Both the position numbers and the translations under genes were made by a program. This document shows, one piece after another, positions 16,045 through 23,923 of a DNA stretch of 34,053 nucleotides. Below the pieces are notes generated by a model, which saw only the letters and a program-made list of their open reading frames with translations, had not been told where the DNA came from and searched no databases. The DNA comes from an uncultured Eubacterium sp. (GTDB lineage Bacteria > Bacillota > Clostridia > Peptostreptococcales > Anaerovoracaceae). The stretch is taken from positions 1 to 34,053 of the forward strand of contig UQRM01000023.1 in the NCBI GenBank assembly GCA_900543485.1, given 5' to 3'. Every line of letters starts with the position of its first letter. Position 1 is the stretch's first letter.

Positions 16045-16314
16045 TGCCGGATTCTCAATGGAAAGCGAAAATCCGGCAGCTTTGACACGAGAATGTGCCG
16101 GGTTTTCCGGGAAGGCAAAAAATTCGGCAGTAAATCACGGCGATGAGAGTCATGAGACGAGAAACCGTTCCAGTTATTTACATACCGTTGCCGAATTTCT
16201 CTCTCATGATGAGAATTCGGCAGGCGATGTGCCGGATTTTCAATCAAAACGTGGAATCCGGCAAGAAGTTGTGTCAGGCGTGCCGGATTTGAGAAGAATT
16301 TTAAAAATCCGGCA
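16045..16314. repeat. Array of five hairpins with 9-bp arms and constant 16-nt loops
   Basis: Five units of exactly 34 bp: 16045-16078, 16096-16129, 16189-16222, 16230-16263 and 16281-16314. Each has a left arm TGCCGGATT (variants TGCCGGGTT, TGCCGAATT) and a right arm AATCCGGCA (variant AATTCGGCA). The loop is 16 nt in every unit although loop sequences differ. Spacers are 17, 59, 7 and 17 bp. Changes in one arm are matched in the other (TGCCGAATT with AATTCGGCA; TGCCGGGTT with AATTCGGCA by G-U pairs), which suggests the pairing is maintained. No copy was seen elsewhere in the window. Not a CRISPR array and not attC sites. Confidence 0.85.
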
Positions 16315-16366
16315 GGAAACATTGCAGGAGGATATCAGTGGCCGCGTTTGGCAGGAGGTGAAGGCC

Positions 16367-16732
16367 ATGAGATTGAAAAACGTATTGATCGTCGTCAGGG
16401 ATATTGAAAGGTCGAAGCGATTCTATCACGACTTGTTTGGACTTAACGTAGTCCTCGACAACGATGGGAATGTGATATTGACGGAAGGGCTGGTACTCCA
16501 GGATGAGAAGATATGGAAAGGCTTTCTGGGGCGGGACATCGTGCCGGAGAGCAATTCCTGCGAGCTGTATTTTGAGGAGAAGAATATAGAGGCTTTTGCT
16601 GAGCGCCTCCAACGGCTCTATCCTTCCATCAGATATGTAAACAGGCTCATGACTCACAGTTGGGGACAGAAGGTGATAAGGTTCTATGACCCTGACGGCA
16701 ATCTGATAGAAGTCGGCACGCCGATGGCATGA
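16367..16732 (+). CDS. VOC-fold (glyoxalase/bleomycin-resistance-like) protein
   Basis: 121 residues. The vicinal-oxygen-chelate fold is shown by LIVVRDIERSKRFYHDLFGL at the N-terminus (about 6-25) and by the closing KVIRFYDPDGNLIEVGTPM (Glu of LIEVG is a usual metal ligand). ATG 16367 is chosen because GGAGGTGA lies at 16354-16361. The same frame stays open 5' through the hairpin array to 16058, but that part has no recognisable domain. Family members range from glyoxalases to antibiotic-binding proteins. Placed among acetyltransferases, a detoxification role is plausible (inference). Confidence 0.85.
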   Translation: MRLKNVLIVVRDIERSKRFYHDLFGLNVVLDNDGNVILTEGLVLQDEKIWKGFLGRDIVPESNSCELYFEEKNIEAFAERLQRLYPSIRYVNRLMTHSWGQKVIRFYDPDGNLIEVGTPMA

Positions 16733-16917
16733 AAAGGTTTCAGCCACAGCGCTGACGACGGTCATCATAGCAGGCATATACATCGATAAAAAGGCGAAGA
16801 CGGATACGGAGGCAGAGAAATGAATTCGTTGATATTTACAAAGAAAGGGATAGTGTACAGTATCATATTTTTTGTGATGTTTCCATTGTGCTTTCAGTGT
16901 GCCTTGCTGGTGGAAAG
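16733..16917 (+). pseudogene. Two membrane-protein fragments between the VOC and double-GNAT genes
   Basis: One frame from about 16734 reads KVSATALTTVIIAGIYIDKK and ends at TGA 16821-16823. It has the look of a C-terminal membrane helix with a charged tail. Overlapping it, ATG 16820 (GGAGG at about 16808-16812) begins MNSLIFTKKGIVYSIIFFVM, a hydrophobic N-terminus that stops after 33 codons at 16919-16921, inside the next gene's start. They look like the end of one gene and the start of another, both truncated. Neither family is recognised. Confidence 0.4.
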
Positions 16918-17835
16918 ATGAAGCTGCGGGAATACAGGGAAGAGGACTGCAGGGAGCTGGCCAGGCTGTTTTACGACACGGTTCATACAGTCAATGGGGC
17001 GGACTACACGGGGAAGCAACTGGATGCGTGGGCGCCGGAGGACATCGACTTGGCAAGCTGGAACCAGTCGTTTCTGGAGCATCATACTGTTGTCGCGGTT
17101 CGGGACGGGATCATCGCGGGTTTCGGAGACATGGAGGATGGAGGATATCTGGACAGACTGTACGTTCACCGGGAGCACCAAGGTAAAGGTGTCGGCTCCG
17201 CCATCTGCGATAGATTGGAGCGAAAAGCGCGGGGCAAGGTCGTCGTCCATGCTTCCATTACGGCCAGACCTTTCTTTGAAAGGAGAGGTTACAGGGTCGT
17301 GAAGGCGCAGCAGGTGGAAAGGAGAGGCGTCGCCCTGGTTAATTTCATCATGGAAAAGGATACAGGCTGCGTCGTAAGGAAGATGAGAAAAGACGAGATA
17401 CAGCTGCTGGATGATTTCCTTTACGAAGCTATATTCGTTCCGGAGGGGACGGACCCTCCGCCGAGGGATATCGTAGAAAAGCCTGAGCTGCGGATCTACA
17501 CGGAAGGGTTCGGAGGTTCAGCGCACGACAGGGCGCTGGTGGCCGAGACAGACGGCCGGGTGGTCGGCGTCATATGGTCACGCATCATGGATGATTATGG
17601 GCATATCGACGATGGCACACCTTCTATGGCTATGGCAGTAAAGGACGGACACAGGGGCAGGGGTACGGGGACGGCGCTGCTGGATGAGATGCTCCGTACA
17701 TTGAGGAAAGCCGGATATCCTATGGTTTCCCTGTCAGTCCAGAAGGAAAACTACGCGGCGGCCATGTATCTGAAGGCCGGTTTTAAGATCCTGGACGAAA
17801 CCGATGAGGAATACATCATGGTGGCCCATCTGTAG
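16918..17835 (+). CDS. Tandem double GNAT-domain acetyltransferase
   Basis: 305 residues with two GNAT domains. The first (about 1-150) has HREHQGKGVGSAICDRLE as acetyl-CoA loop and ARPFFERRGYRVVK. The second (about 152-305) has KDGHRGRGTGTALLDEMLR and NYAAAMYLKAGFKIL. The first loop retains the Q-G-K-G-V-G pattern and the second R-G-R-G-T-G, so both may bind CoA. In other two-domain GNATs one domain is often structural. ATG 16918 overlaps the stop of the preceding fragment (ATGA) and has GGTGGAAAG upstream, a modest site. Substrate unknown. Confidence 0.87.
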   Translation: MKLREYREEDCRELARLFYDTVHTVNGADYTGKQLDAWAPEDIDLASWNQSFLEHHTVVAVRDGIIAGFGDMEDGGYLDRLYVHREHQGKGVGSAICDRLERKARGKVVVHASITARPFFERRGYRVVKAQQVERRGVALVNFIMEKDTGCVVRKMRKDEIQLLDDFLYEAIFVPEGTDPPPRDIVEKPELRIYTEGFGGSAHDRALVAETDGRVVGVIWSRIMDDYGHIDDGTPSMAMAVKDGHRGRGTGTALLDEMLRTLRKAGYPMVSLSVQKENYAAAMYLKAGFKILDETDEEYIMVAHL

Positions 17836-17862
17836 ACAAAATTACTGAAAGGCGGTGATATC

Positions 17863-18513
17863 ATGCAGGGACCAAACCCTAAAGCGATACATCCTAACGA
17901 AAACATACCCAGTGTTTGCTTCATCAGAAACACCATTACAAGGCCCAATATCATCGTCGGGGAATACACATATTACGATGACCCGGCTGATTCGGAAAAT
18001 TTCCAGGAGCACGTAACCCATCATTATGAGTTTATCGGCGACAAGCTCATTATCGGGAAATTCTGCGCCATCGGCAAGGGTATTGAATTCGTCATGAATG
18101 GGGCGAATCATCGGATGAACAGCGTGACTACATATCCGTTTAACATCATGGGCGGCGGCTGGGAAAAGTGTACGCCTGCCATCGAGGACCTGCCCATCAA
18201 AGGTGACACTGTCGTGGGAAACGACGTGTGGATAGGTCAGAACGTGACGGTGATGCCGGGCATCCACATCGGAGATGGTGCTGTGATCGCAGCTGACTCC
18301 GTGGTGACAGGAGACATCCCGGCGTATCACATCGCAGGCGGCAATCCATGCCGCGTAATCAGAAAGCGGTTTGACGACGCGCTGATCGAGCACTTGTTGA
18401 AGCTCCGCTGGTGGGACTGGGATGCGGAGAAGATATCCGACAATCTGGAAGCGCTGTGCAGCGGAGATCCGGGAAAGATAATGGAGATAGGACCGGAGGA
18501 GGGAAGAACGTGA
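17863..18513 (+). CDS. Vat-like xenobiotic O-acetyltransferase (hexapeptide repeat)
   Basis: 216 residues, the length of streptogramin A acetyltransferases (Vat), which use a left-handed beta-helix of hexapeptide repeats to O-acetylate the drug with acetyl-CoA. The catalytic His is in MNGANHRMNS (His83). Repeats run through IGKFCAIGKGIEFVM and GNDVWIGQNVTVMPGIHIGDGAVIAADSVVT (in part), then the typical PAYHIAGGNP and the C-terminal RWWDWD. Ribosome site AAAGGCGGTGAT. Its stop overlaps the GTG start of the next gene. Close to chloramphenicol-acetylating Cat-B types as well, so the drug is not certain; any resistance phenotype is untested. Confidence 0.9.
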   Translation: MQGPNPKAIHPNENIPSVCFIRNTITRPNIIVGEYTYYDDPADSENFQEHVTHHYEFIGDKLIIGKFCAIGKGIEFVMNGANHRMNSVTTYPFNIMGGGWEKCTPAIEDLPIKGDTVVGNDVWIGQNVTVMPGIHIGDGAVIAADSVVTGDIPAYHIAGGNPCRVIRKRFDDALIEHLLKLRWWDWDAEKISDNLEALCSGDPGKIMEIGPEEGRT

Positions 18514-19133
18514 GAAACCCGTGGCAAGAGATTTCACTTGATGATTATGAGAACCATATGAAATTGGATTCCGTCATGCAGCTTCAGACTCTGGACAGCA
18601 TGATGAAGGAACAGCTTAACGATTATCCCGTGTTCAGCGTGATGATACTCGGTGTTGCCGGCGGAAACGGTCTCAGACATGTTCCAACGGACAGGATATC
18701 GAAGATATACGGCGTGGATATAAATCCCCGGTATCTGGAGGAAACAGTGGCCAGATATGGGTATATGGGCGAGACGCTGGAATGTCTTTGCATCGACTTG
18801 TGCGAAAACTTGGAAGAATTGCCTCAGGCTGATATGGTCATCGCCAATCTGCTGGTGGAGTACATCGGGTATGAGGCATTTCAGCGAGTCGTGGAAAAAG
18901 TGTCGTCGCCGATCGTTTCGTGTGGGATTCAAATCAACGGCGAGGAAAGTTGGGTATCCGATTCTCCGTACATCCATGTGTTCGACGGTCTGGATAAAGT
19001 TCATCATCAGATGGAGGAGTGGGGGTTGGAGGAAGCCATGTCAGCAACAGGATATGTTTTGTCCAGGAGGGCGGAATCTCCTCTTCCCAACGGGAAAAAG
19101 CTGGTCAGAATGGATTTTAAAAACTTTGATTGA
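18510..19133 (+). CDS. SAM-dependent class I methyltransferase
   Basis: 207 residues. Begins at GTG 18510, overlapping the Vat-like stop by four bases (GTGA), with GGAGGAGGGAAG upstream, so translation is coupled. SAM-binding motif I is SVMILGVAGGNGLRHV (about 41-56), the acidic end of strand 2 is KIYGVDINPRYLE, and motif IV-like is ADMVIANLLVEYIG. The substrate is unknown; small-molecule methylation is suggested by the neighbours (inference). A terminator follows at once. Confidence 0.85.
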   Translation: MRNPWQEISLDDYENHMKLDSVMQLQTLDSMMKEQLNDYPVFSVMILGVAGGNGLRHVPTDRISKIYGVDINPRYLEETVARYGYMGETLECLCIDLCENLEELPQADMVIANLLVEYIGYEAFQRVVEKVSSPIVSCGIQINGEESWVSDSPYIHVFDGLDKVHHQMEEWGLEEAMSATGYVLSRRAESPLPNGKKLVRMDFKNFD

Positions 19134-19139
19134 GAGAAT

Positions 19140-19163
19140 AGCGGGCGTGCGGCTCGCTTTTTT
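19140..19163 (+). terminator. Intrinsic terminator after the methyltransferase gene
   Basis: AGCGGGC (19140-19146), loop GTGCG and GCTCGCT (19152-19158; one G-U pair), followed by a T-run to 19163. Confidence 0.75.
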
Positions 19164-19263
19164 ATTTCGCTCGCGCAAGGCGAATGAGCGCCGGGTGGGC
19201 GAGCATGCGCCGGGCGGACGGATATGCCTCAGGCGGATAAATATTTCCATGTCCGAAAACGGC

Positions 19264-19291
19264 TAGTTTTTCCGCGGCGCCGTGGTATAAT
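19264..19291 (+). promoter_or_regulatory. Promoter of the alkylation-repair genes
   Basis: A perfect TATAAT at 19286-19291, 27 bp ahead of the Ada/AlkA gene. The -35 region (TAGTTT, 19264-19269, 16 bp away) is poor. A weak -35 is typical of activator-dependent promoters, and Ada-type proteins autoactivate when methylated (family knowledge; not shown here). Confidence 0.5.
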
Positions 19292-19317
19292 CTAGCAAGA
19301 AGGAGCTGTGAGAAGCT

Positions 19318-20784
19318 ATGAAAGAGAAGAGAGAGTTCTTGTATGAGATCTTGAAAGCCAGAGATCCCAGATATGACGGCAGGCTTTTCGTGGGAGTGCT
19401 GTCTACCGGGATATATTGCCGTACCGTCTGCAATGCTAAACTGCCTAAGGCCGAGAATTGTGTGTATTTCAGGACTGCGGCGGAAGCGGAGAAGGCCGGG
19501 TTCAGACCTTGTCTTCAATGCAGACCGGAGCTGGCGCCTGGCTTTGCGCCTGTGGATGCCACTTCGTCTCTGGCGCGAAAGGCCGCGGAGCTGATAGAAA
19601 GCGGCTGCGGCAGCGACGAGAGCATTTCTGAGATAGCGGAAAAGCTGGGCTGTACGGACAGACATCTGCGACGGGCTTTTGAGATGGAATATCATGTCTC
19701 GCCGGTCCAGTACCGTCAGACGTGCCGTCTGTTGCTGGCCAAGACGCTGCTGACCGACTCGGAGCTTTCTGTCACGGAAGTGGCTATGGCATCCGGGTTC
19801 GGGAGCCTGAGGCGATTCAACGAGCTGTTCAGGAAGCGGTACAGGCTGACGCCCACTGCCCTGAGACGGAGTGTCGCAAAGGACGGGGAAAGAAAGGCGG
19901 TCGGCGTTACGCTGGGCCTGGGTTACCGTCCGCCGTATCAATGGGACAGGCTGTTGAAGTTTCTCAGCTACAGAGCGATCCCGGGGGTGGAGATCGTCAG
20001 GGACGGCGTCTATTATCGTACGGCGAGGCTGTCTGTGAAGGACGGCCGGGAGGTGACGGGATGGATAAAGGTCGGCAACAATGATGATAAGGACAGGCTC
20101 CAGGTGACCATATCCGACTCTCTGCTGCCGGTGCTGCCTCAGGTGTTGAGCCGCATACGCCGTCAGTTCGACTTGTATTGCGAGCCGTCGGTAGTGCAGG
20201 AGAAGCTGATTTCTATGGATGATATAAAGCCGGGGCTATTCGTTCCCGGAACCCGCATACCGGGGTGCTTCGACATGTTCGAGATGAGCGTGCGGGCTGT
20301 GCTGGGGCAGCAGATAACCGTAAAGGCGGCGACTACGCTGGCAGGAAGGTTTGTAGAGAAATTTGGTATTCAGACGGAGACGGGTATAGAAGGACTGGAC
20401 TTCGTATTTCCATCGGCCGAACAGATACTTTCCCTGGGAGATCGCACGGAAGGAGAGTTGTCGGCTCTCGGTATCATCTCATCGAGGGCCAGGACTATCT
20501 GCAGCCTGGCAGAACTGATAGCGTCGCGGGAAACAGGCTTCGAGCTGTGGGCAGATCCGGAGGCGGAGATGACAAGGCTCGTGGAAATACCCGGCATCGG
20601 CCCGTGGACAGTCGGATACATCGCCATGCGGGCTTTCGGCTGGACTGACGCTTTCCTGGAGACGGACCTGGGCGTAAAGAAGGGACTGGCTCCCCGCAGC
20701 CGGAAGGAAATGCTGGAACTGGCGGAAAGCTGGCGGCCGTGGCGAGCATATGCCGTTATGTGTATCTGGAACGCTTCGGAGTAG
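19318..20784 (+). CDS. Ada/AlkA fusion: methyl-sensing activator plus 3-methyladenine DNA glycosylase
   Basis: 488 residues with three parts. Residues 1-75 are the Ada zinc domain with Cys34, Cys38, Cys65 and Cys68 (GIYCRTVCNA, GFRPCLQC), which takes methyl groups from DNA phosphotriesters. Residues 85-185 are an AraC-type double helix-turn-helix (EIAEKLGCTDRHLRRAF; VAMASGFGSLRRFNELFRK). Residues 195-488 are AlkA with its N-terminal domain (LGYRPPYQWDRLLKFL) and HhH glycosylase (VLGQQITVKAA; EIPGIGPWTVGYIAMRAFG) and a likely catalytic Asp450 in FLETDLG. Same organisation as Ada-AlkA proteins of other bacteria. AAGGAG lies 12 nt upstream of the ATG, a rather long spacing. Repairs alkylated bases and activates its own operon (family knowledge). 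Confidence 0.92.
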   Translation: MKEKREFLYEILKARDPRYDGRLFVGVLSTGIYCRTVCNAKLPKAENCVYFRTAAEAEKAGFRPCLQCRPELAPGFAPVDATSSLARKAAELIESGCGSDESISEIAEKLGCTDRHLRRAFEMEYHVSPVQYRQTCRLLLAKTLLTDSELSVTEVAMASGFGSLRRFNELFRKRYRLTPTALRRSVAKDGERKAVGVTLGLGYRPPYQWDRLLKFLSYRAIPGVEIVRDGVYYRTARLSVKDGREVTGWIKVGNNDDKDRLQVTISDSLLPVLPQVLSRIRRQFDLYCEPSVVQEKLISMDDIKPGLFVPGTRIPGCFDMFEMSVRAVLGQQITVKAATTLAGRFVEKFGIQTETGIEGLDFVFPSAEQILSLGDRTEGELSALGIISSRARTICSLAELIASRETGFELWADPEAEMTRLVEIPGIGPWTVGYIAMRAFGWTDAFLETDLGVKKGLAPRSRKEMLELAESWRPWRAYAVMCIWNASE

Positions 20785-20829
20785 CAGGAAGAAAGTCATC
20801 GGAGCACAGATCAGAGAAAGGAGAAGAAC

Positions 20830-21369
20830 ATGTTTTACAAGACATTTTACCCCTCGCCGATAGGGAATCTCACATTGGGAAGCGATGGAGACAACCTGGT
20901 CGGACTGTGGATAGAAGGACAGAAATATTACGAGGACACGGTGGACGAGGAGATGATACACAGGGACGACGTGCCGGTGTTCGATGAGACAAGGGAATGG
21001 CTGGACAGGTATTTCAACGGAGAAGAGCCGGAGATATCAGCGCTGCCGATGGCGCCCATAGGCGGTGAGTTCCGGCAGGCGGTGTGGAAGATACTGTGTG
21101 ATATCCCATACGGGGAAGTGACTACATACGGCGAGATAGCCAGGAAGATAGCCACCATGAAGGGCAAGGACTCCATGTCGGCCCAGGCTGTGGGCGGCGC
21201 TGTAGGCCATAATCCCATATCCATCATCATCCCGTGTCACAGGGTCGTAGGCACCAACGGCAGCCTGACGGGATATGCAGGGGGTATCGACTTGAAGATA
21301 TGGCTGCTGGAACATGAGGGGGTGGACACCTCCAGGTTTTTCGTTCCTAAAAAAGGGACGGCACTGTAA
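20830..21369 (+). CDS. ogt: Methylated-DNA--protein-cysteine methyltransferase
   Basis: 179 residues, matching Ogt/MGMT. The active site PCHRVVG puts the acceptor Cys at 136. GEVTTYGEIARKI and VGGAVGHNPI are the helix-turn-helix and asparagine-hinge regions, and SLTGYAGGIDLKIWLLEHEG is the usual C-terminal signature. Removes alkyl groups from O6-guanine and O4-thymine in a suicide reaction. AAAGGAG precedes the ATG, 45 bp after the Ada/AlkA fusion gene, so one alkylation-repair operon. Confidence 0.93.
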   Translation: MFYKTFYPSPIGNLTLGSDGDNLVGLWIEGQKYYEDTVDEEMIHRDDVPVFDETREWLDRYFNGEEPEISALPMAPIGGEFRQAVWKILCDIPYGEVTTYGEIARKIATMKGKDSMSAQAVGGAVGHNPISIIIPCHRVVGTNGSLTGYAGGIDLKIWLLEHEGVDTSRFFVPKKGTAL

Positions 21370-21381
21370 GGAGGTGCGGAC

Positions 21382-22280
21382 ATGGAAATAAGGGTATTGC
21401 GGTATTTTCTGGCCGTAGCGCGGGAGGAAAGCATTACGAAGGCCGCCGAGGTGCTTCATATCACTCAGCCGACCCTGAGCCGTCAGATATCTCAGCTGGA
21501 AGAGGGGATGGGAGTCAGGCTGCTGGAGCGGGGAACGAGGAAGGTGACACTTACCGAGGAAGGCCTGCTTTTGAAGCGGAGAGCCGAGGAAATACTGGAG
21601 CTGGTAGATAAGACGGAAAAGGAAATAGCGTAGCAGGAAAAAAATGTAGGAGGAGTCGTATCAGTGGGCTGCGGAGACCTGGCAGCAGTCCAGATCCTTC
21701 CCGATATCTTTCGCCGCTTCCATGAACATTATCGGCAGTTACATTCGACATCTACACGGCTACTGCCGACCACATAAAGGACAGGATAGACCGGGGACTG
21801 ACGGATGTCGGTCTGCTGCTGGAGCCTGTCGATATGGAGAAATATGAATTCATCAGGCTGGACAGGGCTGAACGGTGGATAGTCGTCATGCATCCCGGGT
21901 CGCCGCTGGCACAGAAAGATTATATCACGGCGGAGGATCTCAAAGAGGTACCTCTCATCCTTCCTCGGCGTCTCAATGTCAGGAGCGAGTTGGCCCACTG
22001 GTTCGGTGAGTATTACGACGAGCTGAATGTACTGTTTACCAGCAATCTGCCTTCTAACAGCGCTGTCATGGCGCATAACAGGCTGGCATGCGCCATTGCG
22101 ATACAGGGGTCGATATCCTTCTGGGACAGGGAAAAGATAGTTTGCTGTCCATTGTCGCCGGAATTGAGCGCCAACAGTGTACTGGCCTGGAAACGTCAAC
22201 AGCCCTTCGGTCTGGCTGCCGCCAGGTTCATCGAATTCCTGAAGGAAACGCTGGAAAAGTCTTTCAATACGTTGTTATGA
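21382..22280 (+). pseudogene. LysR-type regulator gene with one nonsense codon and one base deletion
   Basis: The helix-turn-helix is intact at the start (MEIRVLRYFLAVAREESITK, then AAEVLHITQPTLSRQISQLE). TAG at 21631-21633 stops the frame after 83 codons, but the next codons continue the protein perfectly (QEKNVGGVVSVGCGDLAAVQ). Near 21736-21741 the frame changes: HEHYRQ is followed, one base out, by TFDIYTATADHIKDRIDRGL, which continues to 22280. A single lost G (CAGGTT becoming CAGTT) explains this. Repairing both gives about 299 residues, exactly LysR size. GGAGGTG precedes the start. A recent inactivation. Confidence 0.9.
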
Positions 22281-22335
22281 TTTCAATGTTGCAGTCAGGT
22301 TTTCAACTAACCTGCGGTCGGACCGGCTGTCGATC

Positions 22336-22352
22336 CATGCTTTTAAAGCATG
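22336..22352. promoter_or_regulatory. 17-bp palindrome upstream of the flavodoxin gene
   Basis: CATGCTTT and AAAGCATG flank a single T. A symmetrical site of this kind in an intergenic region suits a dimeric regulator. The LysR pseudogene or the TetR-type regulator nearby are possible binders (inference). Confidence 0.35.
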
Positions 22353-22401
22353 AAACATCATAAAAACAAGGTATTAGACATGGTAAAACAGCAAATCTAT
22401 A

Positions 22402-22449
22402 ATGTAAGCGTGACAGGAAGAATATATCCCTTTCAGGCTTACATTTTTT
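22402..22449 (+). terminator. Intrinsic terminator between the LysR pseudogene and flavodoxin gene
   Basis: ATGTAAGC (22402-22409) and GCTTACAT (22437-22444), with partial inner pairing and a T-run to 22449. It terminates upstream transcription before the flavodoxin gene. Confidence 0.7.
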
Positions 22450-22527
22450 GTGCTGCGGGCGGCGCGGGATCGGTCGGGAAAGCGGGGATATGAAACGATG
22501 AGATGAAAGAAGATGGAGGTGCTGTTT

Positions 22528-23205
22528 ATGAAGCGACTTACAGTATGTATATTGGTTTTCCTGATGGCCGTTTCGCTGGCGGCCTGTGGTCAGGAGCAGC
22601 AGGGAAGCGGTGAAAGCGAACCGGCTGACAATCAGTCAGAGGCCGAAGCGCAGCCGGCTGACGGAGACGGCAGTGTGCTGATAGCGTATTTCTCATGGGC
22701 GCAGAATGCCGAGACGGATGAGGACGTGGATGCCGTCACGTCGCCGAGCGTTGTGGCGCCGGGAGATGTGCAGCGGCTGGCAGGCTGGGTGCAGGAGGGT
22801 ACAGGCGGCGATGTCTTCACCATACAGGTGACGGAGCCGTATCCTTCGGATTGGGATGAATGCCTTGACAGGGCAAACGAGGAGCGGGCTGAAAATGCCA
22901 GACCGGAGCTGACAGCCCAGGTGGAGAACATGGATGATTACGATACGGTCTTCATCGGCTATCCCAACTGGTGGTACGGGGCGCCGATGGCGGTGCTGTC
23001 ATTTCTGGAGGATTACGATTTTTCCGGAAAACAGGTGTATTTGTTCTGCTCTCACGGCACGGGTGGGCTGGCTAACAGCGTAGAGGACATCAGTGATTCT
23101 GTAAGCGGCGGCGAGATATCCGAGAATGTCTTCGATGTCTACGAGGAAGATGCTGCGTCGTCGAGAGATGACATCATGGACTGGCTGGGTCAACTGGGGT
23201 ATTAG
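22528..23205 (+). CDS. Flavodoxin-domain lipoprotein
   Basis: 225 residues. A lipoprotein signal peptide (MKRLTVCILVFLMAVSLAAC) ends in the lipobox LAAC with the modified Cys at 20. A Ser/Glu/Ala-rich linker (about 21-50) follows, then a flavodoxin-like domain: SVLIAYFSWAQNAET (FMN phosphate loop, here SWAQNA rather than the usual SxTGNT), YDTVFIGYPNWWYGAPM and VYLFCSHGTGG. Attached outside the membrane, probably binding FMN or a related ligand. ATG 22528 follows GGAGGTG at 22515-22521; an upstream ATG at 22513 is less likely. Cotranscribed with the DUF4405 gene 15 bp downstream, a pairing seen in other Clostridia. Likely extracytoplasmic electron transfer (inference). Confidence 0.88.
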   Translation: MKRLTVCILVFLMAVSLAACGQEQQGSGESEPADNQSEAEAQPADGDGSVLIAYFSWAQNAETDEDVDAVTSPSVVAPGDVQRLAGWVQEGTGGDVFTIQVTEPYPSDWDECLDRANEERAENARPELTAQVENMDDYDTVFIGYPNWWYGAPMAVLSFLEDYDFSGKQVYLFCSHGTGGLANSVEDISDSVSGGEISENVFDVYEEDAASSRDDIMDWLGQLGY

Positions 23206-23220
23206 AGGGGAGATGGTCTC

Positions 23221-23889
23221 TTGAAACGGCAGATGAAACTGAAACTCCTGGTCGATATGGTGATGACGGCACTGCTGCCGTGTCAGATGGCATATATGCT
23301 GATAGGCGAGACGGCCCACGAGTGGATGGGGACGGCCATGCTTGTCATGTTCATCGTCCACAACATCCTCAACAGAAAATGGTATGGAAATCTGTTCAAG
23401 GGCAGATACAGCGCTGGACGTGTCCTGAGGATCGGTGTCAACTTTATGGTATTCCTTTCCATGGCAGGACTGATGGTCAGCGGAATCATCCTGTCGAGGG
23501 AGGTGTTTGCATTCCTGCCGCTGGAAGGAGGGCTGGGCTTTGCCAGGACTCTCCACATGGTATCGGCTTATTGGGGATTTATACTGATGAGTGTTCATCT
23601 GGGGCTGCACTGGGGGATGGTGATGAACGTAGTGAAAAAGGCGGCGGGGATATCATCCGCCTCGAAGGTGCGCAGTCTGATCGTCAGGGCAGTTGTGCTG
23701 GCAGTCTGTTGTTTCGGCGGGTACGCCTTGATACGCAACAACATAGCTGATTATCTGTTGATGAGGAGCCAGTTTGTGTTCTTCGATATGGAAATGCCTC
23801 TGGCTGTATTTTTCGCGGAGTATCTGGCGATGATGGGACTTTGGGGCTGCCTGGCCTACTATGTGGACTGGGTCCTGGCGACCTGTTGA
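23221..23889 (+). CDS. DUF4405-type membrane protein
   Basis: 222 residues with about six hydrophobic helices. His residues in the DUF4405 positions are seen: ETAHEWMGTAMLVMFIVHNIL and LHMVSAYWGFILMSVHLGLHW. Helical His pairs of this kind are typical of b-type haem-binding proteins, although the haem in DUF4405 proteins is a prediction. TTG 23221 is the proposed start with GGGGAG upstream; ATG 23233 is an alternative. Partner of the flavodoxin lipoprotein, perhaps passing electrons across the membrane (inference). Followed by a hairpin. Confidence 0.75.
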   Translation: MKRQMKLKLLVDMVMTALLPCQMAYMLIGETAHEWMGTAMLVMFIVHNILNRKWYGNLFKGRYSAGRVLRIGVNFMVFLSMAGLMVSGIILSREVFAFLPLEGGLGFARTLHMVSAYWGFILMSVHLGLHWGMVMNVVKKAAGISSASKVRSLIVRAVVLAVCCFGGYALIRNNIADYLLMRSQFVFFDMEMPLAVFFAEYLAMMGLWGCLAYYVDWVLATC

Positions 23890-23920
23890 CCTGCCGGCTC
23901 AACGGGCCGGCAGGCCGTTT
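23890..23920. terminator. Hairpin between convergent DUF4405 and TetR-type genes
   Basis: CCTGCCGGC (23890-23898) pairs with GCCGGCAGG (23906-23914), loop of 7. It is followed by CCGTTT. T-runs are short, so termination is probable rather than certain. Confidence 0.6.
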
Positions 23921-23923
23921 CAC

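Noticed and set aside
16045..16314. CRISPR array
   Set aside because: The repeated arms are inverted within each unit, spacers range from 7 to 59 bp, and no cas gene is present.
16058..16366. N-terminal extension of the VOC protein across the hairpin array
   Set aside because: The frame is open but has no domain and no ribosome site, while GGAGGTGA and the VOC fold both start at 16367. The opposite strand is open too, showing that openness here is uninformative.
14377..18513. Integron gene-cassette array with attC sites
   Set aside because: Gene overlaps leave no room for attC between most genes; the hairpins lack the RYYYAAC/GTTRRRY boxes; no integrase gene is seen.
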